DNA of 64,000 nt from Petrosia ficiformis (taxonomy: Eukaryota; Porifera; Demospongiae; Haplosclerida; Petrosiidae), in NCBI GenBank assembly GCA_947044365.1, contig OX345644.1, positions 5,732,577-5,796,576 of the forward strand. Direction: 5' to 3'. Positions 50,520 through 61,084 of the stretch are shown in pieces. Within the stretch, counting starts at the first letter, position 1. Each line of letters starts with the position of its first letter. The notes beneath the pieces are model-generated. The model was not told the origin of the DNA, did not search any database, and worked only from the letters and a program-made list of their open reading frames with translations. The translations under genes were made by a program, and so were the position numbers.

Positions 50520-51678
50520 AAATATGGATGTCGATTTAGTTGTTCTAGGATTTATTCCGCAGCATCTGTTGTTCATTTATGTCACACTACCCACACCTAT
50601 AAAATAGTTGGTGAATTAATTTTAGTTGCTGATTTTGGATGGTTGTTATTTAGTAGTTTTTCAGCAACACAGAAAGAAATTGTTTGTCAGCACATCACTC
50701 AACACGGGCCACTAGTTTTACCATCGAAAGATCAGAGAGTATTTGTTACGTCAAGGGCATTAGTGTCAATGATTATACTTGTTCAAGCCTTAGAGGCTGC
50801 AAATGTGGTGACACTGTATATCTTTGGGTATGGCATGAAAATGGCACTGTCAATGTAAAAGTAAGTCCTTGGTGTTTAATTTAAAACCATTCGATCAATG
50901 TAACATTGAGTCAAAGTTTGATTTTGGTATAATAGTACCTTCCAAGGGTATACCATCTTTTAAAATCAATGATAAGGGGAAGACGTTCCCTATGTTTGGA
51001 AGGATGGGAATGGGTGGAGGATCGATAAGCATGGATGTTACAAGAGACGACAACATAAAATTAAACCTTTGCATATATCCACGCGTGTTACACTACCTAA
51101 GAGCACTGTTTACATCAAAACCACTCATTCCCAAAACTTACAAAGGAATGAAGGCCAAGGAAAGTCTGTTAACGCGTATGTTGAATGATATGGAGCGATT
51201 AAATGAAGAAGATTTGAATGGCTATCGCATGGAGGTAACTGTAATAGGAAGATTAAGTATGGGCGAAGTGTCTAAGTTGGCAGAACCAATTATTGCGCAA
51301 GGACTTCCATCAGATATAACTATTGTGGCGCAGTTAAATAAAGAAACGTACGTGAAGAACATTAAGTCTGCTTATTCAAGGGCCTACTTAATTAATGCGT
51401 TTAGGGGTAGAAATGAAGTGAAACCCACATTTGACCATCTGGCATCTATTGTGTCGATATACAATAGTTTCGGGTATTCCTTTAAGCATTGGTCAATATT
51501 TTTAGTTAATCCACCGTCTGTCCCTGCAGTAACTGGTCCGCCATCCGGACTTGTTTCATCCACCATCCCTCAAGAAGAAAAAGGGGAGCCTGTTCCACTT
51601 AACTTCACACTGGAAGATGTGTATAAATTAGTTTATGTAAGGAAGCCACCAGGAAATGCCGTAGAGAAACAAAACTGG
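50520..51678 (+). CDS. unrecognised spliced gene in the copy-A-specific segment
   Basis: I do not recognise the family. Coding signs: a strong acceptor (TTTTTTTTTCTAG) at 50519 leads into an open stretch with KYGCRFSCSRIY...HLCHTTHTYKI; an acceptor at 50664 leads to an exon ending 50860 that reads CSSLRGCKCGDTVYLWVWHE; a 50-nt GT-AG intron (50861-50910) then joins in phase to a long frame 50911-51678 ending at a TGG/GTATGT donor. That last exon contains MFGRMGMGGGSISMDV, LNDMERLNEEDLNGYRMEVT and a proline-rich tail. CpG-containing codons (GCG, CGC, ACG, CGT) are frequent, unlike the flanking genes. The start, the join of the first two pieces and the 3' end are not resolved. It could be a host gene carried by transposition or a domesticated or decayed element gene. 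Confidence 0.5.
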
Positions 51679-51699
51679 GTATGTGGGTGCAATATCAAC

Positions 51700-51767
51700 A
51701 CTATAATTTGCATATTCATGTGTGACTGACTTCTCTGAGCAGTCGGTAACATTAATATGCAAATTAT
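51700..51767. repeat. inverted repeat containing two octamer-like sites
   Basis: ATAATTTGCATATT and AATATGCAAATTAT face each other across about 40 nt just after the last coding exon of the unknown gene. ATTTGCAT is the POU-factor octamer; a regulatory role is speculative. Confidence 0.5.
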
Positions 51768-52099
51768 GGGATAGCATTGCCATCAGATCTCTGGAGAACT
51801 AGCGAATTTCTGGACAAAACTTCACAAATAGCTGTATAAACACTCGTTATGACAATAGACAAAGCTCAAGAAACAAAGCTTCAAAGATACAAAAGTTAGT
51901 GGTTCAGTGTTTTCTGCTGACATCAGCAAAAACGAAGAAATTTCAAGATGGCGACAGATCGACGACAGTTTACATGGCTGTTTCTCTGTAACAAGATGAG
52001 TTCAGAACAAATCCTTTAAATGTCGTCATTATGGATACATAGCATCTTCAACCATGTGTCAACAAATTAGTATCATCAGGTATTTGCAAAGATTACGTG

Positions 52100-52135
52100 G
52101 TAGCACACAGACAGACAGACACACACACACACAAA
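52100..52135. repeat. (ACAG)/(AC)n microsatellite
   Basis: CACAGACAGACAGACACACA-type repeat near the right end of the copy-A-specific segment. Confidence 0.85.
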
Positions 52136-52727
52136 TCAACTACTATAATGCTCCGCCTACGCGCTCGGGTTAATAATGTGTTACTACATTTTCAAGTTGC
52201 ATATCAACTCTTGTGTTCCACGGCCAGTTGTTGCTAACTATAACTATCACTATAAAAACAATGAAATGTACCAAACTACTGGCCTCACCAAAATTTAAGG
52301 GGGGCACCAGCCCCTGGAGCCACCCCCATTCCTATGCCACTGAATGTAGTTATACGCACGTGTATATTACATTTTTGTAATTAGAATATTATTATTTAAT
52401 ACAATATACAAAATAATGAAAAAATTGACAAATATATAATGCATAAAGAGGGAACATGAAAGAATATTAGACAGGACAAAAATTAAAGAAGAGACTATAC
52501 GTTACATGTCATCATGTTGTCATGAATACACATAACCAGCACATAACACATACTATACAAAGATATGTTGGTTGCATAGGTGAAGGAAAATATTGTAGTG
52601 TGGGGCCTAGTTTTGGCACATGAACAGCATGAAACATTTCCAGTCATTAATTATTATTTATGAGGGGCGTGATCAATTAAATGATCAGTAAAATTTAATG
52701 ATTAATATGAAATGTGACCAGACTTCA

Positions 52728-55700
52728 TTATAATAGCAGTAGCGCTGATGTAGTCAACATGGAAGATTGAGCACTTCTTATGCGCTTTGTAGATGCTTAA
52801 CATATATAGAGAGATATAACACAAAATACATACAGAAATATATGACTCATAATACACAATAATATAAATACATACCTTGAATGTCCAGTTTTCTTGCTAA
52901 TCTTTTGAATCGAACTACCTTCTTTGTTACATCTTGCTCATTTACTTTCCATTCATCATGTGCTGAAATTAGTTTCATAGCAAGTTCTTTCTTGACTGAT
53001 TCATTTTTTTGATTCTGTGCCCATTCCATAATCATTTGAAATATGAACCACCATTTTAGTTTTTTGCTTCGATGGTCATCACTAATTGGAGAATACAATT
53101 CTTTTGCAAATATAGTAATTGCATCCCAGGGATATTGACATATTTCAACTGCCAACATACTAACATCTTCTGGTGAAAGTTCTGGGAAGATTAAAAACCA
53201 TATAATGTACGCTGTGGTATGAATTAATACTTCAAATTATAATTTCAAGTTTACAAATTTATCATACCTCTATTTAGTTTGAATTTTTCCTCAACTGGAT
53301 TCTATAGCAATAATTGAAAACAGGTTGTGGATTAATTATGATTTTACTAAATTATAGACTGGGTTCACATAATGACACAAAGCCTTGCATTCCGACCATT
53401 GCACTGTGATAAAATTCTGAAAACTGATTGGTAAAACACAATGCAGCTAGAATCAGATCCTATCCTCACGTTGCTTTGTGTCTGACAGCATTAAAGGAAA
53501 CACATTGTCTTTACAATACAACACATTGATGAGACACAAGGGTTTGCTTCAGTATATGAACCAGCCTTTAGTTGCTTTATATCATGTACAGTAGTAATAG
53601 AAAGCAATCACATGTATCTCTGTACTTAAATAAAGATGTTTAGCATAATTATGTATCATATATAACATGCATAGAGTGACCTGTGTAGGAGCAACCTGTT
53701 TTTGTAAACGGACAATACGCGTGAGTAACTACATTGTATGCTTGAGTGAATATATACGTACTATTTTAAAGATATGCACATATGCCTGCTTAGTGCCATA
53801 TATAGTAATATGTGTAATGAGGAGGATTAATAAAATTTATTTGTTTAATTTAACAGGCTCATTGACATCTGATCTGTAGTTTAAACATGCAGCCTGATAT
53901 GTGCTCTTGAACAAATGTATAATTATATTAGTTGTGTGTAAATATTTACTATTCTCTTCACTAACTTTATTAAGATAATCATTCCATGTAGTGATCTGGC
54001 CTCTATTCCTACCATTCTGCAGACAAACATTGCATTGATCATAGTTGAAGGGTAAAACATGGCGACGGTGATGAATATTGTAAGATATTTCATGGTGTTC
54101 ATCCTCTGCACAAGTGACCGCAAAGTGATATTTCATTTCTCCTAGTTGAGTAATTGTTTTTTGTGCCATAGATTCGCATACAGTGCAAATCTCCTGGCAT
54201 ATATTTGTCATGTAGATACCCTCATATATGTGTTCTTCGTGGGAAACTATTTCAATCACATCACCTTGGAATATCACGTCAAACTTAAATGGAGTTAAAT
54301 CAGATAAAGTTGTTTCGATCGTAATAACATTCATCATGTCGGAAAGAATTAGTTCTGCATTTTGTAACTTCTTCAACAGATGGCGACAAATTGTGACATC
54401 AACACTCATTACGGAAGATTGCATTCCTATAACTAGTTGGACTGCTCCTGGAGAACATGTCACATTCCGTTCCCCAGTTCTAACTGAAGGTATGTAATAA
54501 TATGGGGAGCTATATTTGGGAAGAGCAACATCAAGAACAATAGGAGGATTCACGATTTCGGCAGCTAGACCAACTGAAGACAAAATCTTCAGAAAATCGC
54601 TCTTTTCTATTGACTTCCCACTAGAAACAACACCATATTGATTCTCCATTTCTTCAAAAAAGCTGTCAAGCTTTGCCAGAAACTTTACTGGCTTTATGAT
54701 AACATACTCAGAGTCAGGATCAATGAGTTGTACATCAAGAATACTTCCAAAAGAAGTAAAAAATTCACAAAAATGCTGCAATTCTTCCTCAGTAATCCTA
54801 CATTCATTGGCTTTAGCTTGCAGTTCTTGTCGTGTGATATATGTAGAGTGATGTAGAGCAAATGAGCCTCGAAGGAATATCCAGGACAATGGAATTTCTT
54901 GTGACTCCACGTCGTGTAACAGCTTCATCATTCGTTTCCTCAGTATATCTTGCTCTGCTTTTGAAACAACATCAACAGCAACAATATCAAAATCAACTAG
55001 TTCATGTACTCCCATTTGTTTGGCAGCATTCTTGCACTCTAATTTCAATCTATATAGTCGGTCTGGAAGATTTTCCATTGTTTCATGAATAGCAAAGATT
55101 GTACATACCCTCTTTCTTTTTCCTTTGCTCTCTTGGCACAGACGACACGAGCGGAGCAGATATTGTACACGAGATCGCCATTTCATACCAAAACGATTAT
55201 CACTTTTCAATTGTGGAGGTAGGTGAAGTTTGGAAAGATACGATCAAGATCTACAAATAGCCACGCATAATTCTTTGAGTAGTGACCACTGAAGCACTGT
55301 AGAAATGGTGCGATTTTTCTCAGAACAGCTATGTTATCCCAAACATTTATTAGTCCTATACCGGTTGTTAATGATCTCTCGAAGGAAATTATTTGCTGAT
55401 CTTGCGGTGGATTACTCTTACTTTTTTTTGCATCATCTCTTTGTTTAAGATGATGCGCAACCATGTCAACATGTTGTGTTAACACAGGATCAATAAAAGC
55501 ATGGCTTCTAGTGTCTAGGTATTGCGGTTTGCCAAGTTCATGCACAAAGAGATTATATTGTATACCACACTGCATAGCAATCGTGTATCCAGCATCACGT
55601 GCTACTGCAGCATAGCGAACTTTTGAGGACTTGAAGTCTGAAGCAACGAGTTCATGATGTGTAAAATGAACTTTATCCAATTCATTACCTTCTAATTCCA

Positions 55701-58700
55701 TGAGTTTACCCAGTGCTGTAGTTTTACCACTGTCAGGTAAACCACTGAATGTTAGTAGTAGAGGATACACAGGTACTAGAAATCCTTGGTTCAGAATCAT
55801 CTTGTGTAAATAGTCAGCATGAATATCAATATATTTGTTATCATCTATATAATTTATAATAAATGAAAACTTATCTCATTTTTGAACAAAGAGATGTACA
55901 ATACTTACCTGTGTTCATTTGATGGGTCAAAGTAGTTGGATTATCAAGTATACGTATGTGTGGAATACTATTAGGTGCTATTTTTCCTTCTTTATCCATA
56001 GGTTTAACACTCTCTGTCACAGATGACTCCTCACTTGAAGTATCCTTTACAAAACATAATTTAGAGCATAATAAAAGAAACCTGAGAGCAGACATATACA
56101 TGTATATAATTTTATAATATATAATTATAATTATACAATATGTATGTAATACAATAGAAGCATTACAGCAGAGTAAACTGATATAGTGAGTGCTCAACCA
56201 TCTGACTTTCAAAGAAATTAATATGTTGTAATAGAAAGTTGATATTAATTACCAAAGCAAATGGCTTATAGCTACATGTACATGTACAACTGAATAAATC
56301 AATTATGATGAATAAAATATAATTATAGTATTCATGTCATGAATACTGTAATTAATCATATTTGATATTTCGTGGAGATGAGGAGGAAAACAATGATGAT
56401 GAAGACAATAATGAATACGATCAGAATACAAGACATAAAGAGGACGGAAAACAAATTCATCTAGCTGTCTCTTATTTACTGGACATGTAACAGAAGGAAA
56501 TTGAGTGACTGAGACACTTAGCTATATGTACATGTAATGTAAATGTAGCACAGTGATCAAATGTATGTTCAAATTTAATACCTAGAGGTAATAAATTCTG
56601 TATCTATGGAAAAATTTGAAATTTAAGGTGTCTTCAATGTGTATATAGGTATAAGTATAGGTATAGGTATAGGTGATATAGGTATAGGTGATATAGGTGT
56701 AGGTGGTATAGGCAGCCTATAATATTTGTATCTGAATTATATATAGGCAAAACCTAGTATAGGTACAACACTAGTTATAATTGTATACAAGTGACAATTA
56801 ATAATTGCATAATTAGTATGTGTCCATATTAGCAGGAGAAATAAGTAATAAGAATGGAAAACCAAGTAACTAGAAATGTATAATTGGTTGTTTGGTTTCA
56901 GACATTCTTTTGAATTCAATAATAAAAGTACAAATGTTACCACATATTTGGACAATAATGCAATTAATACTTGCTATATTTAGTATAAAGAAAATATCTT
57001 ACCATGCATATAAGGCAAAGGTTAGTATTACTATTATTATTTAGTTCATAAAAATTCATTATCTATATATATAAATTGTAATTCACATGCTAGTAATTCC
57101 AACTAAAGAACACATAAGATATTTGGCAAGGCAAATACAAATAATAATAATTCATAGTAACACAAAATTTAATATTTCTGGGCAATACATATTTTTAACT
57201 ATACTGGTAAACTTTCTCACGTCAACAAGTTTATGTTGCTTTTGTTAACTCCATTGTAAAGTGGCCTTTGTGTTTCATATATTATGCATACAGGGTTGCA
57301 TTTAGGGGTGGAGGGTGTGGGTACACTAGCATAGTAACACTGACTGTGCCAACTAAATGTCTAGCTTTATCTAATTGCGTGGAAGTTGTGCACCCTTCCC
57401 TCTCTCATTTTTCATGGGTGTCTAAAATGGTCTTACATCAAGCTATGCAATCTTTTAAAAATAACATAATGGTACTAGTATTGGGTAAGCATATTATGCT
57501 AAACTGTTTTGGCTACACTGCTTTTACCCATTTAAGTTTTAGCAATTCACTATGGAAGAGGCACATCATGCAGATCAAGGGAGTGGCTCTCTGGCTATAT
57601 TAGCTATTTCATGTGTTTGAAATTTCACTTTTACGCAACAGCAATGTAGGATGTTATATGATCAACAATATCTGTAGCTATATGAATTTATAGATAACAA
57701 GATACCAAATAACAAGAGTTTAAATATGAAACTATGTTTATGTGGGGTCAGCAGAGTTGAAATGTTGATAACATTTATAAGATATTTAGTATCTAGAAAG
57801 AGTTACTTAGTCTAAAACTCTCAGATACTTAATTTGATTAGGTTAAAGATTATTGATACAAATTAGGCCATAATAATATCACTACATGTACCTCTAGTGA
57901 AGTCACAGGAACTTCTTGGTATGATGGTGTAACTTCGGAAAACTCTACAGTTGCTAGTTCCCTCTTCAGCAGTTCCAACACATGAGGATCTTTCAAATCT
58001 CTTGAAACGGAAGAGATGAAAAACGGAAGGACAGCATATGTGATGACAATGCAGTTCTTCTCTATGCTAACGATAATCAAGTTAGAAGGCCAGGTTAACA
58101 ATTTTGCCAGAACTTCCTTCCATTTATAAACACTTTTACCCTCCCAAGGTTTTTCCAGTCGAATGGAGAATCGAGGAAGGCCAACAATGGAAACAGGAGC
58201 AAGTTCAGAATGTTGCCGAAAGGCTTCGATGATAGCATTAAAGCTGAATTGTAGAAATGCATCATGGTTTTCCTCATATTTCTCAATTTTGGTTTTTAGA
58301 TGATCACTTTTGACAGCTTTTTGAAATGCTTTTGTTAGCTCGTAATTAAGGTAACCTATGAAATTTCTAGTGACAAGGAAATTAAGGACGACTTCTGGTT
58401 TGGTCAATGACTGTAACTGATCTAGGATTGCTTGAACATCTGTAGTAATATATCCCTCAGCATTAAAAAACCAGGAAATTCGAAGTTTTAGATTATCTAA
58501 ATCGACGTCACGTACTGCATCTAGAATCGCCACCAACAATTCTTCAAACTCTGCTTTCAACTTCTTTGCTTCTACAACTGTGTCCATTACATCAATCTTG
58601 GATCCGGAGGGATCTATATAATATATATAATAATTACAAAACTGTCTCAAATGACCACACACACACAGTAACAATCAAAATTTAAACAAAGGACCTAGAG

Positions 58701-59128
58701 AACTATCCCCAGCAATTATAAACGTTTCACATTTTTAGAGTTCATTAGACACAAATACACTCACACATACTTATACCTGGTAATGGTATGTCTTGTATAT
58801 CTTCCTGTTTTGCCAGCCTTTCCTTCTTCATTTGTTCCACAACATCTTTTAGTGTGTCTACCTCTCTCATTACTTCAAATACAGTTTGTAGAAGAGAAGA
58901 ATTCACATCGACTTTCATCTCCAAACAGTCCAGTAAGGTATCCGCAGCTTTATAACCTAAGTTGTGACTGATTTCATTCTTAGTGCTCCTGTCAATAATG
59001 TGCTTCTCAAAAAGCTTTGCTGTAAACGGTAGCAATATAGCATCAGTAGTACTCAATATCAAGCATATTTGGTGGTGGTGCGATTGTAAAACATCGCTGG
59101 GTTTGCGTTTCCTTGTCCCGTACGCCAT
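52728..59128 (-). CDS. death-fold / P-loop NTPase / COR-like / Death protein, gene A
   Basis: Exons, with phases that fit: 59128-58777, 58613-57892, 56044-55909, 55844 to about 53860, 53301-53268, 53181-52876 and a tentative last exon 52795-52728. Order of parts: CARD-like helical domain (about 10-100); a ~240-residue unnamed domain; a Ser/Glu linker; a P-loop NTPase with GLPDSGKT; a COR-like winged helix; a Cys-containing C-terminal part; a Death-like domain. This layout resembles ROCO or NLR-type innate-immune or apoptosis regulators; the role is inferred. A one-base deletion near 55239 shifts the NTPase frame. The join between the NTPase/COR exon and the Death exons has no good donor, so the Death module could also be a separate gene. 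Confidence 0.7.
52876..53301 (-). CDS. gene A Death-like domain exons
   Basis: A 34-nt exon (53301-53268, NPVEEKFKLNR) joins in phase to a 306-nt exon (53181-52876) reading ELSPEDVSMLAVEICQYPWD, ITIFAKELYSP, WFIFQMIMEWAQNQ, VKKELAMKLISAHD. Six-helix spacing, the W at the end of helix 3/4 and the LAMKL...A final helix fit the Death domain. Such domains recruit partners through like-like contacts. Copy B has the same two exons, with the same lengths. The donor CAAG/GTATGT is clear. Confidence 0.65.
53302..53836. other. spacer between the Death exons and the NTPase/COR exon of copy A
   Basis: Probably intron if the Death module belongs to gene A. No other open frame or repeat of note. The matching interval in copy B is longer because of a local 340-bp duplication. 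Confidence 0.4.
53837..55844 (-). pseudogene. gene A exon 4: P-loop NTPase + COR-like part, frameshifted
   Basis: DDNKYIDIHADYLHKMIL leads to LLLTFSGLPDSGKTTALGKL (Walker A), LINVWDNIAVLRK (a WD segment in the place of the Ras-type switch 2 motif), AWLFVDLDR (Walker B-like) and VCTIFAIHE. Then comes ITEEELQHFCEFFTSFGSILDVQLIDPDSEYVIIKPVKFLAKL, a winged-helix pattern like the COR domain of ROCO proteins, then CTVCESMA and CNVCLQNGRNRGQITTWNDY. Copy B has AAAGATCACGATCAAG where this copy has AAAGATACGATCAAG (55235-55249). The missing base ends the upstream frame about ten codons later, at 55207-55209. All other positions remain open, so decay is recent, or this is an assembly error. No NKxD guanine-specificity motif is visible. 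Confidence 0.75.
55909..56044 (-). CDS. gene A exon 3: flexible linker
   Basis: Encodes a low-complexity Ser/Glu/Lys/Pro segment (DTSSEESSVTESVKPMDKEG, then HIRILDNPTTLTHQMNTG). It joins in phase to the NTPase exon (G/AT). No domain is seen. Confidence 0.7.
56643..56714. repeat. (TATAGG)n-type hexamer tract in gene A intron 2
   Basis: Iterations of GGTATA with GGTGATATA variants, on the + strand. It is within the 1.85-kb intron 56045-57891, the rest of which shows no gene. Confidence 0.8.
57892..58613 (-). CDS. gene A exon 2: unnamed ~240-residue domain
   Basis: The protein starts DPSGSKIDVMDTVVEAKKLK, then helices with LDNLKLRISWFF, VVLNFLVTRNFIGYLNYEL, and a second half with PVSIVGLPRFSIRL, KWKEVLAKLLTWPSNLIIVS and CIVITYAVLPFFISSVSRD. 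I cannot name the family. Its helical first half and strand-rich second half, ending with a LKDPHVLELLKRELATVEF segment, look like a compact two-part domain. It sits between two death-fold-associated modules in the same polypeptide. Phases 1 in and 0 out match both neighbours. Confidence 0.7.
58777..59128 (-). CDS. gene A exon 1: CARD-like death-fold domain
   Basis: ATG at 59128 gives MAYGTRKRKPSDVLQ, then an all-helical segment: HHHQICLILSTTDAILLPFT, KLFEKHIIDRST, AADTLLDCLEMK, LLQTVFEVMREV, LKDVVEQMKKE. Length, helix pattern and the LFEK..I / LL..L spacing fit a CARD or related death-fold domain, as used for homotypic recruitment. The donor CCAG/GTATAAGT leaves phase 1, which matches exon 2. 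Alternative: another helical-bundle domain. Confidence 0.65.
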
Positions 59129-59524
59129 TCTCTTGTGTGGCAGGATGCGTGGGGAGGGAGAGAAAAAAAAAAACCAATAAACCACTTCCTGCATAAGCAG
59201 AGTATAATTATACTGACTCGGCATTAAATTATAGATAAACATTATCAGTGAAGCACAACTTGATGAGGTAAATGTAACAGTAATTTATTAGTTGCTGTCA
59301 AAAGAGGAAGAACACTGCATTTAACTTAGTGACTTTTGAGTCCTGGTAAGCAAATTGCTAGAAATAGTGCTCCTTGTCAGAAAAGGAGCCAAGTTAGGGC
59401 TACAGAAAGTGAATGACGGCCAACATATCTGCAGCAGAGCCACCAGTGTTGGAAATGAGAAGAATTGTAAAAAAACATGCCAAAGAAGTTAAAGGCATTT
59501 GTCGTTTTTTTAGTAGTGTGAGAA
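59129..59524 (-). promoter_or_regulatory. probable promoter interval of gene A
   Basis: The region between gene A's start codon and the edge of duplication copy B must hold its promoter. There is no TATA box at a convincing position, and CACCTGCC/GAGGGAG-type motifs are not decisive. The assignment is by position only. Confidence 0.3.
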
Positions 59525-60039
59525 TGATGGCACATAGTCGTGCGAGACCAAATTAGCATGTGAAGTTCAACCTTGTGGGTGTGTTTTTTCTTATACACCA
59601 CCTCAATAATGATTTCACAACTGTGGGTTCGGTTTTGACTAAGGGGTGTGGTCTGTGTGTATGGGCGTGGTTCGTATATTGGTATAGGGTGTCCTGTGTC
59701 CTGGATGAAATTTAGCGATATTCAGATGATAGCCATAAAATGATGTCAGTGGGTTGGGTCAGGTCAAGTGAGGGTGTATTTAGTGATTTTAGGTTAGTTG
59801 GAACCTTGTGTGTGTAGCTATCTCTTTCCAAATTACACTTGATTAGTCTAGTCTGGGTACTCGCCCAGCGAAGGAGCAGGTATTCAGACTAACACTTGAT
59901 CGCGATATGCATTAATTGCCAATGCTCCTTTCTTTTAGCTTTGTTCCCCAAGATAACAATTAATGCAATACAGGGAAGAGTTACGGGGTATATTTACCAG
60001 AAGGTATACTACATATAATTATGTATCATGCACTGTCAA

Positions 60040-60125
60040 ATTAAAATAACAAACACTTCCATATAGTTCTACTCAAATACGTACAGCTATTCTGTCTTGG
60101 TGGTTTTTACCGATGTAGAATAGTG
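60040..60125. repeat. M2 central fragment in copy B
   Basis: AACAAACACTTCCATATAGTTCTAC and the following TTCTGTCTTGGTGGTTTTTACC match the M2 centre, also present at 48775-48890 in copy A, so it pre-dates the duplication. Confidence 0.45.
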
Positions 60126-61084
60126 TTATAAAATAACAATAAATAAGTATAAAAGTATATTTATAATGATACCATGTTAAGAAGTAAAGTTTGTACATTT
60201 ATTTGATAGAAAATTAGGCATTTAATTCAAAATCAAACAATGTTATTTCCACATGTAAATAACTTTAAAATGTAAGAGGTAGTTATCGTAATTACTTATT
60301 GAATCAATATAGTTAGTGAAATGCACTTGATGTGGAAGCTCATGATTCCAATCCTTTTGTAGCACCAGGAATGTAATCTGCATTGCTCAGTTGATTCTTT
60401 GTGAAAGCTGAGTGTAGAAATACGTATATACAGTCGAGAACACTATATATACAAAATTATGTGTTATTACATTTTCGATTTGCATATCAACTGTAGAGTT
60501 CCATGATATGGCTAACTATAACTATCACAAATAAATGTAGCTAGTCAGTTTGTGACTATAGGCTTCATTCCATGTTTACATTCAAGTGTATATTCTAATT
60601 ATAAAATTATTATTCTTTATAATTTAATATAACATACAAAATAATTAAAAAATTGACATATCAATAATGCATTAAGAGGGAACATGAAATAATAATAGAC
60701 AGGACAAAAATTAAGAAGAGATTATATATAGGTACGTTATATGTTCTGATTTCATCATGTAATGATGAATCACATAACCAACACATAACCCATATTAGGT
60801 AGAGAAACATATTGTAGCATGGGGCCTAGTTTTGTTGTGTGAAGTGCAGCACTAACATTGCCCATCATTAATTATTTATGAGGGGCGTGGTCAATTAAAT
60901 CATCACCAACAATTAATATGAGATGTGACCAGACTACATTATAATAGCAGTAGCACTGATGTAGCCTACATGGAAGATTGAGCACTTCTTATGCACTTTG
61001 GAGATGCTTAACATATATAGAGATATAACACAAAATACATACAGAAATATATGACTCATAATACATAATAATATAAATACATAC

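Larger units (their letters stand above)
49321..52170 (+). other. 2.85-kb segment present in copy A only
   Basis: Copy B reads from GAGAACACTATATATACAAAAT straight into TATGTGTTATTACATTTTC (about 60,430-60,465). In copy A these two flanks are separated by about 2,850 bp. The segment holds a spliced unrecognised gene, an AATATT-rich region and promoter-like sites, and ends with an (AC)n tract and GCTCCGCCTACGCGCTCGGG. The ends share only a weak AACCC(T)CG similarity, so I do not claim terminal repeats. Insertion in A or deletion in B are both possible. Confidence 0.75.
47985..55844. repeat. segmental duplication, copy A
   Basis: From about 47,985 (GTGTGAGACCAAATG...) this block is collinear with 59,525-64,000: shared landmarks include GTGGGTTTGGTTTGGACTAA, GTCAGTGGGTTGGGTCAGG, GTAGCACCAGGAATGTAATC, TTATGAGGGGCGTG, the Death-domain exon and the whole NTPase/COR exon. 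Copy A contains two segments that copy B lacks (48,468-48,768 and about 49,321-52,170). The right limit cannot be set because copy B runs off the window. Confidence 0.9.

Noticed and set aside
49321..52170. Terminal inverted repeats on the copy-A-only segment
   Set aside because: The two ends share only a few bases (AACCCTCGCT versus AACCCGAGCG in reverse), too weak to call an element boundary.
53923..54123. Short minus-strand frame also found at 62523-62723
   Set aside because: It is an alternative frame of the NTPase/COR exon and is shared only because that exon is duplicated.
56643..56714. Telomere-like hexamer array
   Set aside because: The unit is TATAGG, not the animal TTAGGG, and the tract is short and intronic.
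57268..57603. 111-residue open frame on the + strand inside gene A intron 2
   Set aside because: No splice sites or recognisable protein pattern, and no copy elsewhere to test conservation.
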